Below are positions 1 through 5,024 of a DNA stretch of 5,967 nucleotides, piece after piece (the first letter of the stretch is position 1; every line of letters starts with the position of its first letter). The position numbers were made by a program, and so were the translations under genes. Origin of the DNA: Clostridia bacterium (GTDB lineage Bacteria; Bacillota_A; Clostridia; Christensenellales; UBA1242); the NCBI GenBank assembly GCA_017508345.1, contig JAFVZD010000114.1, positions 1 to 5,967 of the forward strand. The letters run 5' to 3'. Below the pieces are notes generated by a model. That model was not told the origin of the DNA, made no database searches, and saw nothing but the letters and a program-made list of their open reading frames with translations.

Positions 1-176
1 CCCGATGATACATCTTGGACAACAAACATCTGTGCCCCAATCTCGGTGGCAGTATAAGAGATGTTGCTATTCAGGGAAAGGTTGATATATGTGGCAGCAA
101 GAACTTGGGTAACTAGCATTACAACGAGAAACGCATTCAATGCCGTGAGGGCGATTGCGAGAGTTTTCTTGCTCAT
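1..176 (-). CDS. Partial secreted or membrane-anchored protein (N-terminus only)
   Basis: 58 complete codons run from the ATG at 176-174 and stay open to the left edge, so the C-terminal part is missing. The start is fixed by a strong ribosome binding site, AAAGGAG (complement of 185-191), 8 bases upstream. The protein begins MSKK, followed by a hydrophobic stretch of about 22 residues (LAIALTALNAFLVVMLVTQV) and then LAAT: a typical Sec signal peptide, probably cut near residue 27, or else an uncleaved anchor. After it come residues reading INLSLNSNISYTATEIGAQM, an Asn/Ser/Thr-rich beta-type sequence that resembles the mature N-termini of hypothetical surface proteins in uncultured Clostridia (recalled from general familiarity, not searched). 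There is no lipobox and no type IV pilin cleavage motif. GC is about 45%, somewhat above the neighbouring spacer. Function unknown. Confidence 0.8.
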   Translation of the reverse strand, partial: MSKKTLAIALTALNAFLVVMLVTQVLAATYINLSLNSNISYTATEIGAQMFVVQDVSS

Positions 177-208
177 ATATTTTTCTCCTTTATTAAGAAT
201 ACAAATAT

Positions 209-237
209 AGTTTACCAAAAAAATAAAAAATTAACAA
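209..237 (-). promoter_or_regulatory. Candidate sigma-A promoter for the secreted-protein gene
   Basis: On the minus strand TTGTTA (complement of 232-237) lies 17 bases before TAAACT (complement of 209-214). Each box matches the sigma-A consensus at four of six positions and the spacing is ideal. The predicted start near 202 would give a leader of about 26 bases. In such AT-rich DNA chance matches are common, so confidence is moderate. Confidence 0.4.
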
Positions 238-375
238 ACGATTTGAGGTATTTTTTTGAAAAAATTAAAAAATTTTTTACTTTTTTCTATGAAAATGTGA
301 TATTTTTTGAAAAAAATAATAAAAATAGCAAAAAGTATTGTTTTTTGTTTTGCGTTTTTTTGTAATAATTTTTTT
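221..375. other. Extremely AT-rich spacer with repeated A/T tracts
   Basis: About 15% GC with no coding potential. Runs of five to seven A or T recur roughly every 8-10 bases (for example 251-257, 259-264, 267-272, 273-278, 281-286, 303-308, 310-316, 321-325, 330-334, 341-346, 355-361). This is the pattern expected of intrinsically curved or stiff DNA. It lies immediately upstream of the candidate promoter at 209-237 and could act as an UP-element-like or nucleoid-protein-binding region. The role is inferred only. Confidence 0.5.
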
Positions 376-415
376 AGAAATGGATTAAAAGATGATTTTA
401 CCATTCTAAAAAAAT
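368..415. repeat. Imperfect inverted repeat (long AT-rich hairpin)
   Basis: The left arm, ATTTTTTTAGAAATGG (368-383), pairs with the right arm at 401-415 along 15 bases with one extra A on the left. The 17-base loop can itself pair as TAAAA/TTTTA around GATGA. The T run is on the outer 5' side of the hairpin, so it is not a standard terminator on either strand: neither strand has a U tract after the stem. It lies between the tRNA terminator and the curved AT-rich tract. Possible roles are a cruciform, a transcript-end stabiliser or a remnant of a small element. Confidence 0.5.
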
Positions 416-527
416 CAGGCTGGATTTGCCACTTTTTGATGTTAGGTAATAATTTGGAGGATGCTTTCTAGGAATATGTAGTAATATTATTATAAATGTT
501 GCGAATACGGGGAATGTGAAGGGGTGT

Positions 528-555
528 AAAAAAAGCACACTGGTATTGGTGTGCT
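528..555 (-). terminator. Rho-independent terminator of the tRNA-Gly unit
   Basis: On the minus strand AGCACAC (complement of 549-555) pairs perfectly with GTGTGCT (complement of 534-540) across an 8-base loop, and seven T follow (complement of 528-534, the first being the last stem base). It begins only 4 bases after the encoded CCA of the tRNA. Confidence 0.9.
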
Positions 556-558
556 GAT

Positions 559-633
559 TGGAGCAGGCAACGAGAATCGAACTCGCATAACGGGCTTGGG
601 AAGCCCGGATATTAACCATTATATGATGCCTGC
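559..633 (-). tRNA. tRNA-Gly (anticodon CCC)
   Basis: The complement folds as a complete 75-base tRNA. The acceptor stem GCAGGCA/TGCCTGC is perfect, followed by discriminator U and an encoded CCA. The D stem is ATAT/ATAT with loop AATGGTTA; the anticodon stem is CGGGC/GCCCG with loop TTCCCAA, so the anticodon is CCC; the variable loop is TTAT; the T arm is GCGAG-TTCGATT-CTCGT with one G-U pair. The anticodon arm resembles that of known bacterial tRNA-Gly(CCC) (for example CTTCCCAAG at the loop). It reads GGG codons. It is flanked by its own promoter and terminator, so it is a single-gene unit. Short open frames crossing it are spurious. Confidence 0.96.
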
Positions 634-656
634 ATAATGAAGAAAGTTTGTACTAA

Positions 657-685
657 AGTATAGCATAGTATATGTTTTTTGTCAA
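657..685 (-). promoter_or_regulatory. Consensus sigma-A promoter of tRNA-Gly
   Basis: On the minus strand a perfect TTGACA (complement of 680-685) is followed after exactly 17 bases by TATACT (complement of 657-662, five of six consensus positions). Start is predicted near 650, giving a 5' leader of about 16 bases before the mature tRNA end at 633, which would need RNase P processing. The strength suits a stable-RNA gene. Confidence 0.88.
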
Positions 686-726
686 ATACAAATGCAACAT
701 AATTCTTTGCTTTTTTTGATTTGATG

Positions 727-776
727 TCAAAAAACCTATTGTCTTTTACCTTTTTGGCTACTAGACAATTTTTTGA
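727..776. repeat. Inverted repeat with bulge in the tRNA-operon spacer
   Basis: TCAAAAAA (727-734) pairs with TTTTTTGA (769-776), and TTGTC (739-743) pairs with GACAA (764-768). The left arm carries a 4-base bulge (CCTA) and the loop is 20 bases. On the plus strand the inner stem is followed directly by six T, so it could act as a weak terminator, but no transcript that needs one enters from the left on that strand. Function unknown. Confidence 0.4.
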
Positions 777-802
777 TGTATTAAAATTTTGCAAATTATA
801 TT
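773..802 (+). promoter_or_regulatory. Weak candidate promoter upstream of the nested stem-loop
   Basis: TTGATG (773-778, four of six matches) and TATATT (797-802, five of six) are separated by 18 bases. The start would be near 809, in an A run just before the stem-loop that begins at 813. The -35 box overlaps the right arm of the inverted repeat at 727-776. This is the main argument that the stem-loop might be transcribed on the plus strand, but AT-rich DNA makes such matches cheap. Confidence 0.3.
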
Positions 803-812
803 TTATTAAAAA

Positions 813-880
813 AGCAACACGGGCGAATGAATGTTGTGGTGAGAATGGATTTCTCTATAACATAAATCACGCGTGTTGCT
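813..880. ncRNA. Nested stem-loop; candidate small RNA or leader element
   Basis: AGCAACACG (813-821) pairs perfectly with CGTGTTGCT (872-880). Inside, 831-838 pairs with 856-863 (ATGTTGTG with TATAACAT, eight pairs including two G-U if read on the plus strand), then a 2-base bulge, then GAGAA (841-845) with TTCTC (851-855) around the 5-base loop TGGAT. Between the outer and inner stems is an asymmetric internal loop, GGCGAATGA against AAATCACG, which can partly close. No open reading frame fits. Plus-strand reading is favoured by the G-U pairs, which become A-C mismatches on the other strand, and by the candidate promoter ending at 802. Minus-strand reading is favoured by a T6 tract right after the outer stem (complement of 808-813) and by a TATAAT box (complement of 887-892) that would start transcription at about 880, although its -35 is poor. 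I recognise no known riboswitch, ribozyme, SRP RNA or 6S RNA motif. It could also simply be a terminator or a short palindromic repeat. Confidence 0.4.
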
Positions 881-931
881 AAGGATATTATATGATGTTT
901 TTATGAAAATATGCATACAAAACTTAAAATT

Positions 932-951
932 TTTATTATTTTAATAATAAA
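932..951. repeat. AT-only palindrome upstream of the operon promoter
   Basis: TTTATTATT and AATAATAAA form a 9-bp inverted repeat around TT, ending 14 bases before the -35 box of the operon promoter. It may be a regulator site or an easily melted element. All pairs are A-T, so chance is a real explanation. Confidence 0.3.
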
Positions 952-965
952 TTGTGCAAAAATGT

Positions 966-994
966 TTTACAAACGGGGTAAAAAAAATTATAAT
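966..994 (+). promoter_or_regulatory. Sigma-A promoter of the three-gene operon
   Basis: TTTACA (966-971, five of six) and a perfect TATAAT (989-994) are separated by exactly 17 bases. The start is predicted near 1001, giving a leader of about 26 bases with GGAGG at 1013-1017, 9 bases before the ATG at 1027. Because this promoter lies after the stem-loop at 813-880, that element is not part of the main operon transcript unless there is read-through from upstream. Confidence 0.85.
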
Positions 995-1026
995 TAGGGT
1001 AAATCTAAAAATGGAGGAGAGATTTT

Positions 1027-1713
1027 ATGATAGGATTGTATGTAATGCTAGGCATTGCGATATTGATGAGTCTAGTGTTTGTATTCAGCTGGTCAAAAGA
1101 AAGACCGCTAATTAGTTTTTGGCTAAAGGGGCTAGCTACTGTTACAGTAATTGCTCTGGGTATTTATGCTGTATTCACTACTGAGATATGTGGCGTGAGT
1201 GAAGTATTATTCATAATTGGGCTGGCATTGTGTATGTTGGGTGATTTGACATTAGCATTGCTAGAATTATTGGATGTGGCAAAAAGGGAGCAGGTAATCA
1301 CTCTAGGAATGATTGCATTCGGAATGGCACAAGTGGTATTTGTGGTAGGAATGTCTATGATAGCAGGATTTATGCCATTTGCGATATTGGGTGGAATAGG
1401 TTTTGCGGTAATTGTTTATCTAATGCGTAAACCAATGGGATTGGACTTTGGCAAGTGTTTGTTGCCGGGGCTAGCATACTCTGCTACCCTTGCTACCAGT
1501 CTATGTAGTGCCATTACATTGATGGTAACTAGTGGATTTGGCACACTGGGAATACTACTGACAGTAGGTTTTGGTTTGTTTATGATTAGTGACTTGATAC
1601 TATCTCAAATTTACTTTGCAAAGGGCGAGCACAAGGCACTGTATATACCTAACCTATTTACCTATTACGCAGCTATAATATTGATAGCATTTAGTATGAC
1701 AGCATTGATATAA
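1027..1713 (+). CDS. YhhN/TMEM86-family membrane protein (putative lysoplasmalogenase)
   Basis: A 228-residue, almost wholly hydrophobic protein with about seven or eight predicted transmembrane helices, the usual size and topology of the YhhN family. Family landmarks are visible: a positively charged turn then PLISFWLKGLAT at residues 27-38 (the KP-type segment after helix 1), LCMLGDLTLALL at 68-79 with the conserved Gly72-Asp73, GFGLFMISDLILSQIYF at 181-197 with the second conserved Asp189, and a C-terminal TYYAAIILIAFS helix at 212-223. Characterised relatives (mammalian TMEM86 and a Legionella homologue) hydrolyse the vinyl-ether bond of lysoplasmalogens; many bacterial members are untested. 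Plasmalogens occur in many anaerobic clostridia, which makes a lipid role plausible. It is the first gene of the operon, with a strong ribosome binding site and a 12-base gap to the next gene. The specific substrate is inferred. Confidence 0.83.
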   Translation: MIGLYVMLGIAILMSLVFVFSWSKERPLISFWLKGLATVTVIALGIYAVFTTEICGVSEVLFIIGLALCMLGDLTLALLELLDVAKREQVITLGMIAFGMAQVVFVVGMSMIAGFMPFAILGGIGFAVIVYLMRKPMGLDFGKCLLPGLAYSATLATSLCSAITLMVTSGFGTLGILLTVGFGLFMISDLILSQIYFAKGEHKALYIPNLFTYYAAIILIAFSMTALI

Positions 1714-1725
1714 CTGGAGAGAATT

Positions 1726-2175
1726 ATGAGTAAGTATTTTTTTGCATATGGTACCAACATCTCTCAAACGGAATTAAACAAGCACTGTCCGGGTGCGGAG
1801 ATGGTAGGACATGGGATGCTCAATGGTTTTATGCTAGAATTTCGTGGTTATGATGGGCATGGTGTAGCACATATAGCGCGAAAAAAAGGCGAGGTATTAC
1901 CCATAACTATATGGGAATTACCACCTGAGAGCAGGTACACTATAGAGAATTATGAAAAGTTTCCGTACATATACAAGAGAGTGAAAGCAAAAGCAATAAT
2001 GAATGGCAAGAAAGTAGCGGGAATAATGTATTTGACAAAACAGGAGTTACCTCTGGGTATGCCTAGTGAGGAGTATTTGAATGCATTAAAACAGGCATAT
2101 GCTGAGGCGGACTTTGATGAATATTATATAACTAGCGCTCTAGAGAGAGTAAAAAATGATGAGGATAATATATGA
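1726..2175 (+). CDS. Gamma-glutamylcyclotransferase-fold (GGCT/AIG2-like) protein
   Basis: 149 residues, the usual single-domain length. The N-terminal FAYGTNIS (residues 6-13) is the family's substrate-binding YGS/T-N loop. GVAHIARKKGEVLPITIWEL (46-65) matches the core strand pair of the fold. IENYEKFPYIYKR (73-85) matches the LDxxEGxPxxYxR signature, which places Glu77 at the catalytic acid position. The tail PSEEYLNALKQAYAEADFDE (113-132) is also typical. Characterised members release 5-oxoproline from gamma-glutamyl amino acids or amines; which donor this one uses cannot be read from sequence. No signal peptide, so cytoplasmic. The ribosome binding site GGAGAG (1716-1721) lies 4 bases before the start, just after the upstream stop, and the last four bases (ATGA) overlap the next gene, indicating translational coupling. 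Confidence 0.85.
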   Translation: MSKYFFAYGTNISQTELNKHCPGAEMVGHGMLNGFMLEFRGYDGHGVAHIARKKGEVLPITIWELPPESRYTIENYEKFPYIYKRVKAKAIMNGKKVAGIMYLTKQELPLGMPSEEYLNALKQAYAEADFDEYYITSALERVKNDEDNI

Positions 2176-3329
2176 AGATAGAAAATCCAGATTATGATAA
2201 TTGTTGCGTAAACATAGTGGCGAGTGTATGCAAAAATTTTGGGATAAAGCCCATGCACAAGACTTTGCCTATACTGGACCACGAATTGCATCACGGGTAC
2301 AAGAATGTAGTGGTAATATTATTGGATGGTCTAGGACAGCACACACTAATGCGAAAGTTACCTGAGGATAGTTTTTTGCGTAGTCATTTTGTGCAAGAGT
2401 TGAGTGCGGTATTCCCTAGCTCTACTACCCCATCCACGGTGAGCTTCAAATCTGGGCTGACACCGGTGGAGCATGGTTGGTGGGCACATTACCTTTATCT
2501 AAAAGAGGTGGGTGCTAGTATCAATCTTTACCTGAATACAGATAACTATTCTAGAAAGCAATTAACTATGAAGCACATTGCACAGAATGTGATGCCGTAT
2601 CAAAATGTGTTGGATAATATTTGGGAAAACACGCCAGAGGATGTACATTGTTATGCACTCTGCAATAGAGAGGCAAGGGATGAGACTAATGTGACGCAAC
2701 TAGTGTATGACGACCTGAATGAGATGTGTGAATTGATACACAGTCTAGTACTCAATGATGGTAGAAAGTATATTTATGCGTATCACAATTACCCTGATGA
2801 CATAATGCATAGTGAGGGGCCTAATAGTCTAACCACAGAGAGATTACTCAGCGACATTGACGCACAACTGCAATGTTTGTGCGAATTGTGTCCGGACACA
2901 CTATTCATAATATCCAGTGACCATGGTCAGACTGAGATTATGGAGGTTAGGGACATAGCGGACTACCCTGACATAATGGATTGCGTAGTGATGGCACCTA
3001 ATGGATTGAGCAGATGTTTTAACTTTAACCTCAAACCTAACAAGCACAAGGAATTTGAGAAATTAATCAAAAAGTATTTTGGTGACAAATTTGCTTTGTT
3101 TAGTAAAAAGCAAGTGTTGGATATGGGGTTATTAGGAAAAGGGACACCGCATTACAAGATTGATGACACACTGGGAGATTATATCTTGGTGGCGGTTAGT
3201 GACTGCAATCTAGTGTATACCACACAATACGAATTACCAATAGTACAACCATTAGGTCATCACGGTGGACTCACACGAGAGGAGATGCGAGTACCTTTGA
3301 TATTGTATGGCAACAGGAATAAATTTTGA
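2172..3329 (+). CDS. Alkaline-phosphatase-superfamily phosphodiesterase (type I PDE / nucleotide pyrophosphatase-like)
   Basis: 385 residues without a signal peptide or membrane helix, so probably cytoplasmic. The two-metal active site can be traced in order: VVVILLDGLG with Asp52; AVFPSSTTPSTVSFKSGLTP (79-98) followed by VEHG, with Thr85 or Thr86 as the likely nucleophile; PDDIMHSEGP with Asp209 and His213 in D-x3-H spacing; IISSDHGQTE with Asp250-His251; and GHHGGLTREEMRVPLILYG with His363/His364. This is the full metal-ligand set of the PF01663 type. Family members cleave phosphodiesters or pyrophosphates in nucleotides, lysophospholipids or glycerophosphodiesters. The FPSSTTPS form is the bacterial variant, not the animal ENPP one, so the substrate is open. 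Its start overlaps the preceding stop (ATGA), with GAGGA at 2161-2165 as ribosome binding site. It is the last gene before a strong terminator. Confidence 0.88.
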   Translation: MKIENPDYDNCCVNIVASVCKNFGIKPMHKTLPILDHELHHGYKNVVVILLDGLGQHTLMRKLPEDSFLRSHFVQELSAVFPSSTTPSTVSFKSGLTPVEHGWWAHYLYLKEVGASINLYLNTDNYSRKQLTMKHIAQNVMPYQNVLDNIWENTPEDVHCYALCNREARDETNVTQLVYDDLNEMCELIHSLVLNDGRKYIYAYHNYPDDIMHSEGPNSLTTERLLSDIDAQLQCLCELCPDTLFIISSDHGQTEIMEVRDIADYPDIMDCVVMAPNGLSRCFNFNLKPNKHKEFEKLIKKYFGDKFALFSKKQVLDMGLLGKGTPHYKIDDTLGDYILVAVSDCNLVYTTQYELPIVQPLGHHGGLTREEMRVPLILYGNRNKF

Positions 3330-3335
3330 TAAAAT

Positions 3336-3366
3336 AAAAAAATGAGTTCGGTGGAACTCATTTTTT
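3336..3366. terminator. Bidirectional rho-independent terminator
   Basis: ATGAGTTC (3342-3349) and GAACTCAT (3354-3361) pair around the tetraloop GGTG, and flanking A and T runs extend the stem to about 13 bp. The plus strand ends in six T (3361-3366) and the minus strand in seven T (complement of 3336-3342). It sits between the operon's stop (3329) and the stop of the convergent lipoprotein gene (3370), so it can end both transcripts. Confidence 0.93.
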
Positions 3367-3369
3367 CAT

Positions 3370-4821
3370 TTACTCAGTAGGCTCATCTAGGTAGTCAACC
3401 TCTGCCAATTCGCCCAAAAAGTGGTCATATGGCTTGTCTGTCTCGTCATCAATAATGGATGAATTGGTCATATGCAAGTAGTGAGCAGTGTTGTCACCAT
3501 TGGAGTATTCTTTGAGGTAGAATACCTTGTCACCTATGATAGAAATATTGCGAGCGGACTCAATCTTGATACTACCGAGGTCAGCGGTTAGACTGGTAGC
3601 AGAGCCTGCGTTGATGTAATTGTAGCAATATACATTGTTGTCTGCGATGTAATATACATTATTACCTTGCACGCCTACAAAACTGGTAACTGTCACATCA
3701 CTAACTAGTAGGATAGCAGAAACATCTGTAGTAGACTTTTTGTAAATACATTTGGAATCACTATCGTATACGATTACACCAGTACCCACATTGTGTGAAT
3801 ATGGCACATACTCTGCGTAATCATTGGCTGTTAGTTTGCTCTCAGTGGATGCAAAGCTGGCACCCAGAGTATTGTAGTAGATATACGCACCCTCAGTAGA
3901 GGTAGTAGCCTTGGTGTAGTACAATTTGCCGGAAACGATGGATTGTAGTGTGTAACTTACGCCGTTCTCAAAAGCCAAATCGGTAACCTCTCCATTGGAC
4001 AAATCCATCTTTGCCAAAGTATTGGTATCTACGAATGTACCTTTTGTGTAGGTAAAGTATACATCACTCTCGGTAGCACTAACCATCTGGTCACTGGATG
4101 TGTAGGTAGCCTTGGCAAATGAGGTAATATTTAGGTCATCACTGGTGGTAAAGGTCTTGTTTTGTTTACCAAAAGTCCTAACGAATATACTACTACTCTC
4201 GTTACCAGCGGAGCCATCTAATACTATTAGATAAACGGTACCATCCAACTCATACATAGTGAAGTCTACTGCTGAGCCCGGATTGGTGGTAGTGTACAAT
4301 ACCTCTTGACCACTAGACCTATCTATCCTAGTCCTACAAAAGTCGATTAGGTCGGTACAAACCTCCAATTCTTTGTTCTTTTGATTGTTTGGAGTGGTGT
4401 AATAGATGTAGTCACCGAATATATACAGAGCGGAGTACTCAAAGCCACAAACCTTGGACACTAGCACATCGGTGTGCTGGATACCTTGTGTTTTGTCAAA
4501 AATCTCCTCTCCCTCATCATCCAACTGAGGCTGGTTCTCCACTACTCTATTATCTTCCAATTTGGTCCTGTATAGAGCGGTGTGTGTAATATTACCTAGT
4601 TTGTTGGTCTCGCCTACATCAGCATAGCCCATAAAGCCATTGGTATAATAAACATAATCGCCCTTGGTCACAGCGAGTGTACCGTTACCCTCTACGGTAT
4701 CGGTAGGTTTTGGATTGTCTGTAAAGGCAGGCAAGTTATTACAACCAGCAAAGGCGAATAAGCAAGCGAACATTAGCACGAATACAGCAATAATTCTAGT
4801 AAAACTCATAGTCTTGGTCAT
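3370..4821 (-). CDS. Lipoprotein with beta-propeller-like repeats
   Basis: 483 residues. The start at 4821 is chosen because AGAGGTG (complement of 4828-4834) lies 6-8 bases upstream; an in-frame ATG 19 codons earlier (4878) has no ribosome binding site and would bury the signal peptide. The N-terminus is MTKTMSFTR, a hydrophobic run, then FAFAGC: a signal peptidase II lipobox with Cys27, so the mature protein should be lipid-anchored on the outer face of the membrane. A short Pro/Thr/Asp-rich linker follows. The body repeats blade-like strands such as DYVYYTNG, DYIYYTTP, DVYFTYTKG, KLYYTKAT, NVYYIADNNVYCYN and KVFYLKEYS, with Asp/Asn/Gly turns. This is the pattern of DUF5050/WD40-like propellers in clostridial lipoproteins, which probably bind ligands or other proteins; no catalytic motif is visible. 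It is transcribed alone, convergent to the operon and divergent from the gene at 5025. Function unknown. Confidence 0.87.
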   Translation of the reverse strand: MTKTMSFTRIIAVFVLMFACLFAFAGCNNLPAFTDNPKPTDTVEGNGTLAVTKGDYVYYTNGFMGYADVGETNKLGNITHTALYRTKLEDNRVVENQPQLDDEGEEIFDKTQGIQHTDVLVSKVCGFEYSALYIFGDYIYYTTPNNQKNKELEVCTDLIDFCRTRIDRSSGQEVLYTTTNPGSAVDFTMYELDGTVYLIVLDGSAGNESSSIFVRTFGKQNKTFTTSDDLNITSFAKATYTSSDQMVSATESDVYFTYTKGTFVDTNTLAKMDLSNGEVTDLAFENGVSYTLQSIVSGKLYYTKATTSTEGAYIYYNTLGASFASTESKLTANDYAEYVPYSHNVGTGVIVYDSDSKCIYKKSTTDVSAILLVSDVTVTSFVGVQGNNVYYIADNNVYCYNYINAGSATSLTADLGSIKIESARNISIIGDKVFYLKEYSNGDNTAHYLHMTNSSIIDDETDKPYDHFLGELAEVDYLDEPTE

Positions 4822-4880
4822 CAAAATAACACCTCTAATAATTAATGTAACAGTGGCAAAATCTACAAAGTGAAACATAT

Positions 4881-4910
4881 ATTATGTTTAACTGAAATAA
4901 TGGAATGCAA
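4881..4910 (-). promoter_or_regulatory. Proximal alternative promoter for the lipoprotein gene
   Basis: On the minus strand TTGCAT (complement of 4905-4910) and CATAAT (complement of 4881-4886, five of six) are 18 bases apart. The start would be near 4874, with a leader of about 53 bases. It is weaker than the upstream candidate at 4970-4998. Confidence 0.3.
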
Positions 4911-4931
4911 ACTTGCCAATATTGTATAGGT

Positions 4932-4980
4932 AGTGCACAATCAAAAGCAAACAGTGCAATACTTAGGTTATAATAGCACT
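4932..4980. repeat. Three AGTGC elements around the divergent promoters
   Basis: AGTGCA occurs at 4932-4937 and 4953-4958, exactly 21 bases apart (two helical turns), and AGTGC appears on the other strand at 4976-4980. The outermost pair, TAGTGC (4931) and GCACTA (4976), forms an inverted repeat that brackets the -10 boxes. This layout would suit binding of a dimeric regulator, but five- or six-base repeats can arise by chance. Confidence 0.3.
4969..4974 (+). promoter_or_regulatory. Candidate -10 box for the gene at 5025
   Basis: A perfect TATAAT on the plus strand, about 44 bases before the start of the downstream gene after allowing for the start site. No convincing -35 hexamer lies at 16-18 bases (AGCAAA at 17). 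It coincides almost exactly with the minus-strand -10 box of the lipoprotein promoter, so the two starts would compete or be co-regulated. Confidence 0.4.
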
Positions 4981-4998
4981 ATTTTGGCTTTTAGTCAA
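4970..4998 (-). promoter_or_regulatory. Strong distal promoter for the lipoprotein gene
   Basis: On the minus strand TTGACT (complement of 4993-4998, five of six) is followed after 17 bases by TATTAT (complement of 4970-4975, five of six), with an extended -10 TGC directly in front. The predicted start near 4963 would leave an unusually long leader of about 140 bases before the ATG at 4821. No riboswitch was recognised in that leader. Confidence 0.65.
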
Positions 4999-5024
4999 TT
5001 ATTTAATGCAAAAAAGGGAGTGAA

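Noticed and set aside
398..619. 73-codon minus-strand open frame
   Set aside because: It runs through the tRNA-Gly gene and its terminator, has no ribosome binding site and reads as low-quality hydrophobic sequence.
559..633. Integration site at the tRNA 3' end
   Set aside because: No duplicated tRNA fragment, integrase or phage-like gene is seen in the window.
612..794. 60-codon minus-strand open frame
   Set aside because: It overlaps the tRNA 5' end and its consensus promoter; no ribosome binding site and a composition typical of AT-rich spacer.
813..880. Known ribozyme, riboswitch, SRP RNA or 6S RNA
   Set aside because: No hammerhead CUGANGA/GAAA core, no SRP GGAAGGAAGCAGC-like loop, far too short for 6S RNA, and no riboswitch core I recognise.
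813..880. Miniature inverted-repeat transposable element
   Set aside because: The 9-bp ends are inverted repeats but no target-site duplication is visible next to them; not excluded if other genomic copies exist.
4389..4589. 66-codon plus-strand open frame
   Set aside because: Antisense inside the well-supported lipoprotein gene, without a start signal; a shadow frame.
4664..4873. 69-codon plus-strand open frame
   Set aside because: Antisense to the lipoprotein's signal peptide and leader; the hydrophobic stretch is just the complement of that region.
4822..4878. 19-codon N-terminal extension of the lipoprotein
   Set aside because: No ribosome binding site before 4878, a good one before 4821, and the extension would displace the signal peptide from the N-terminus.
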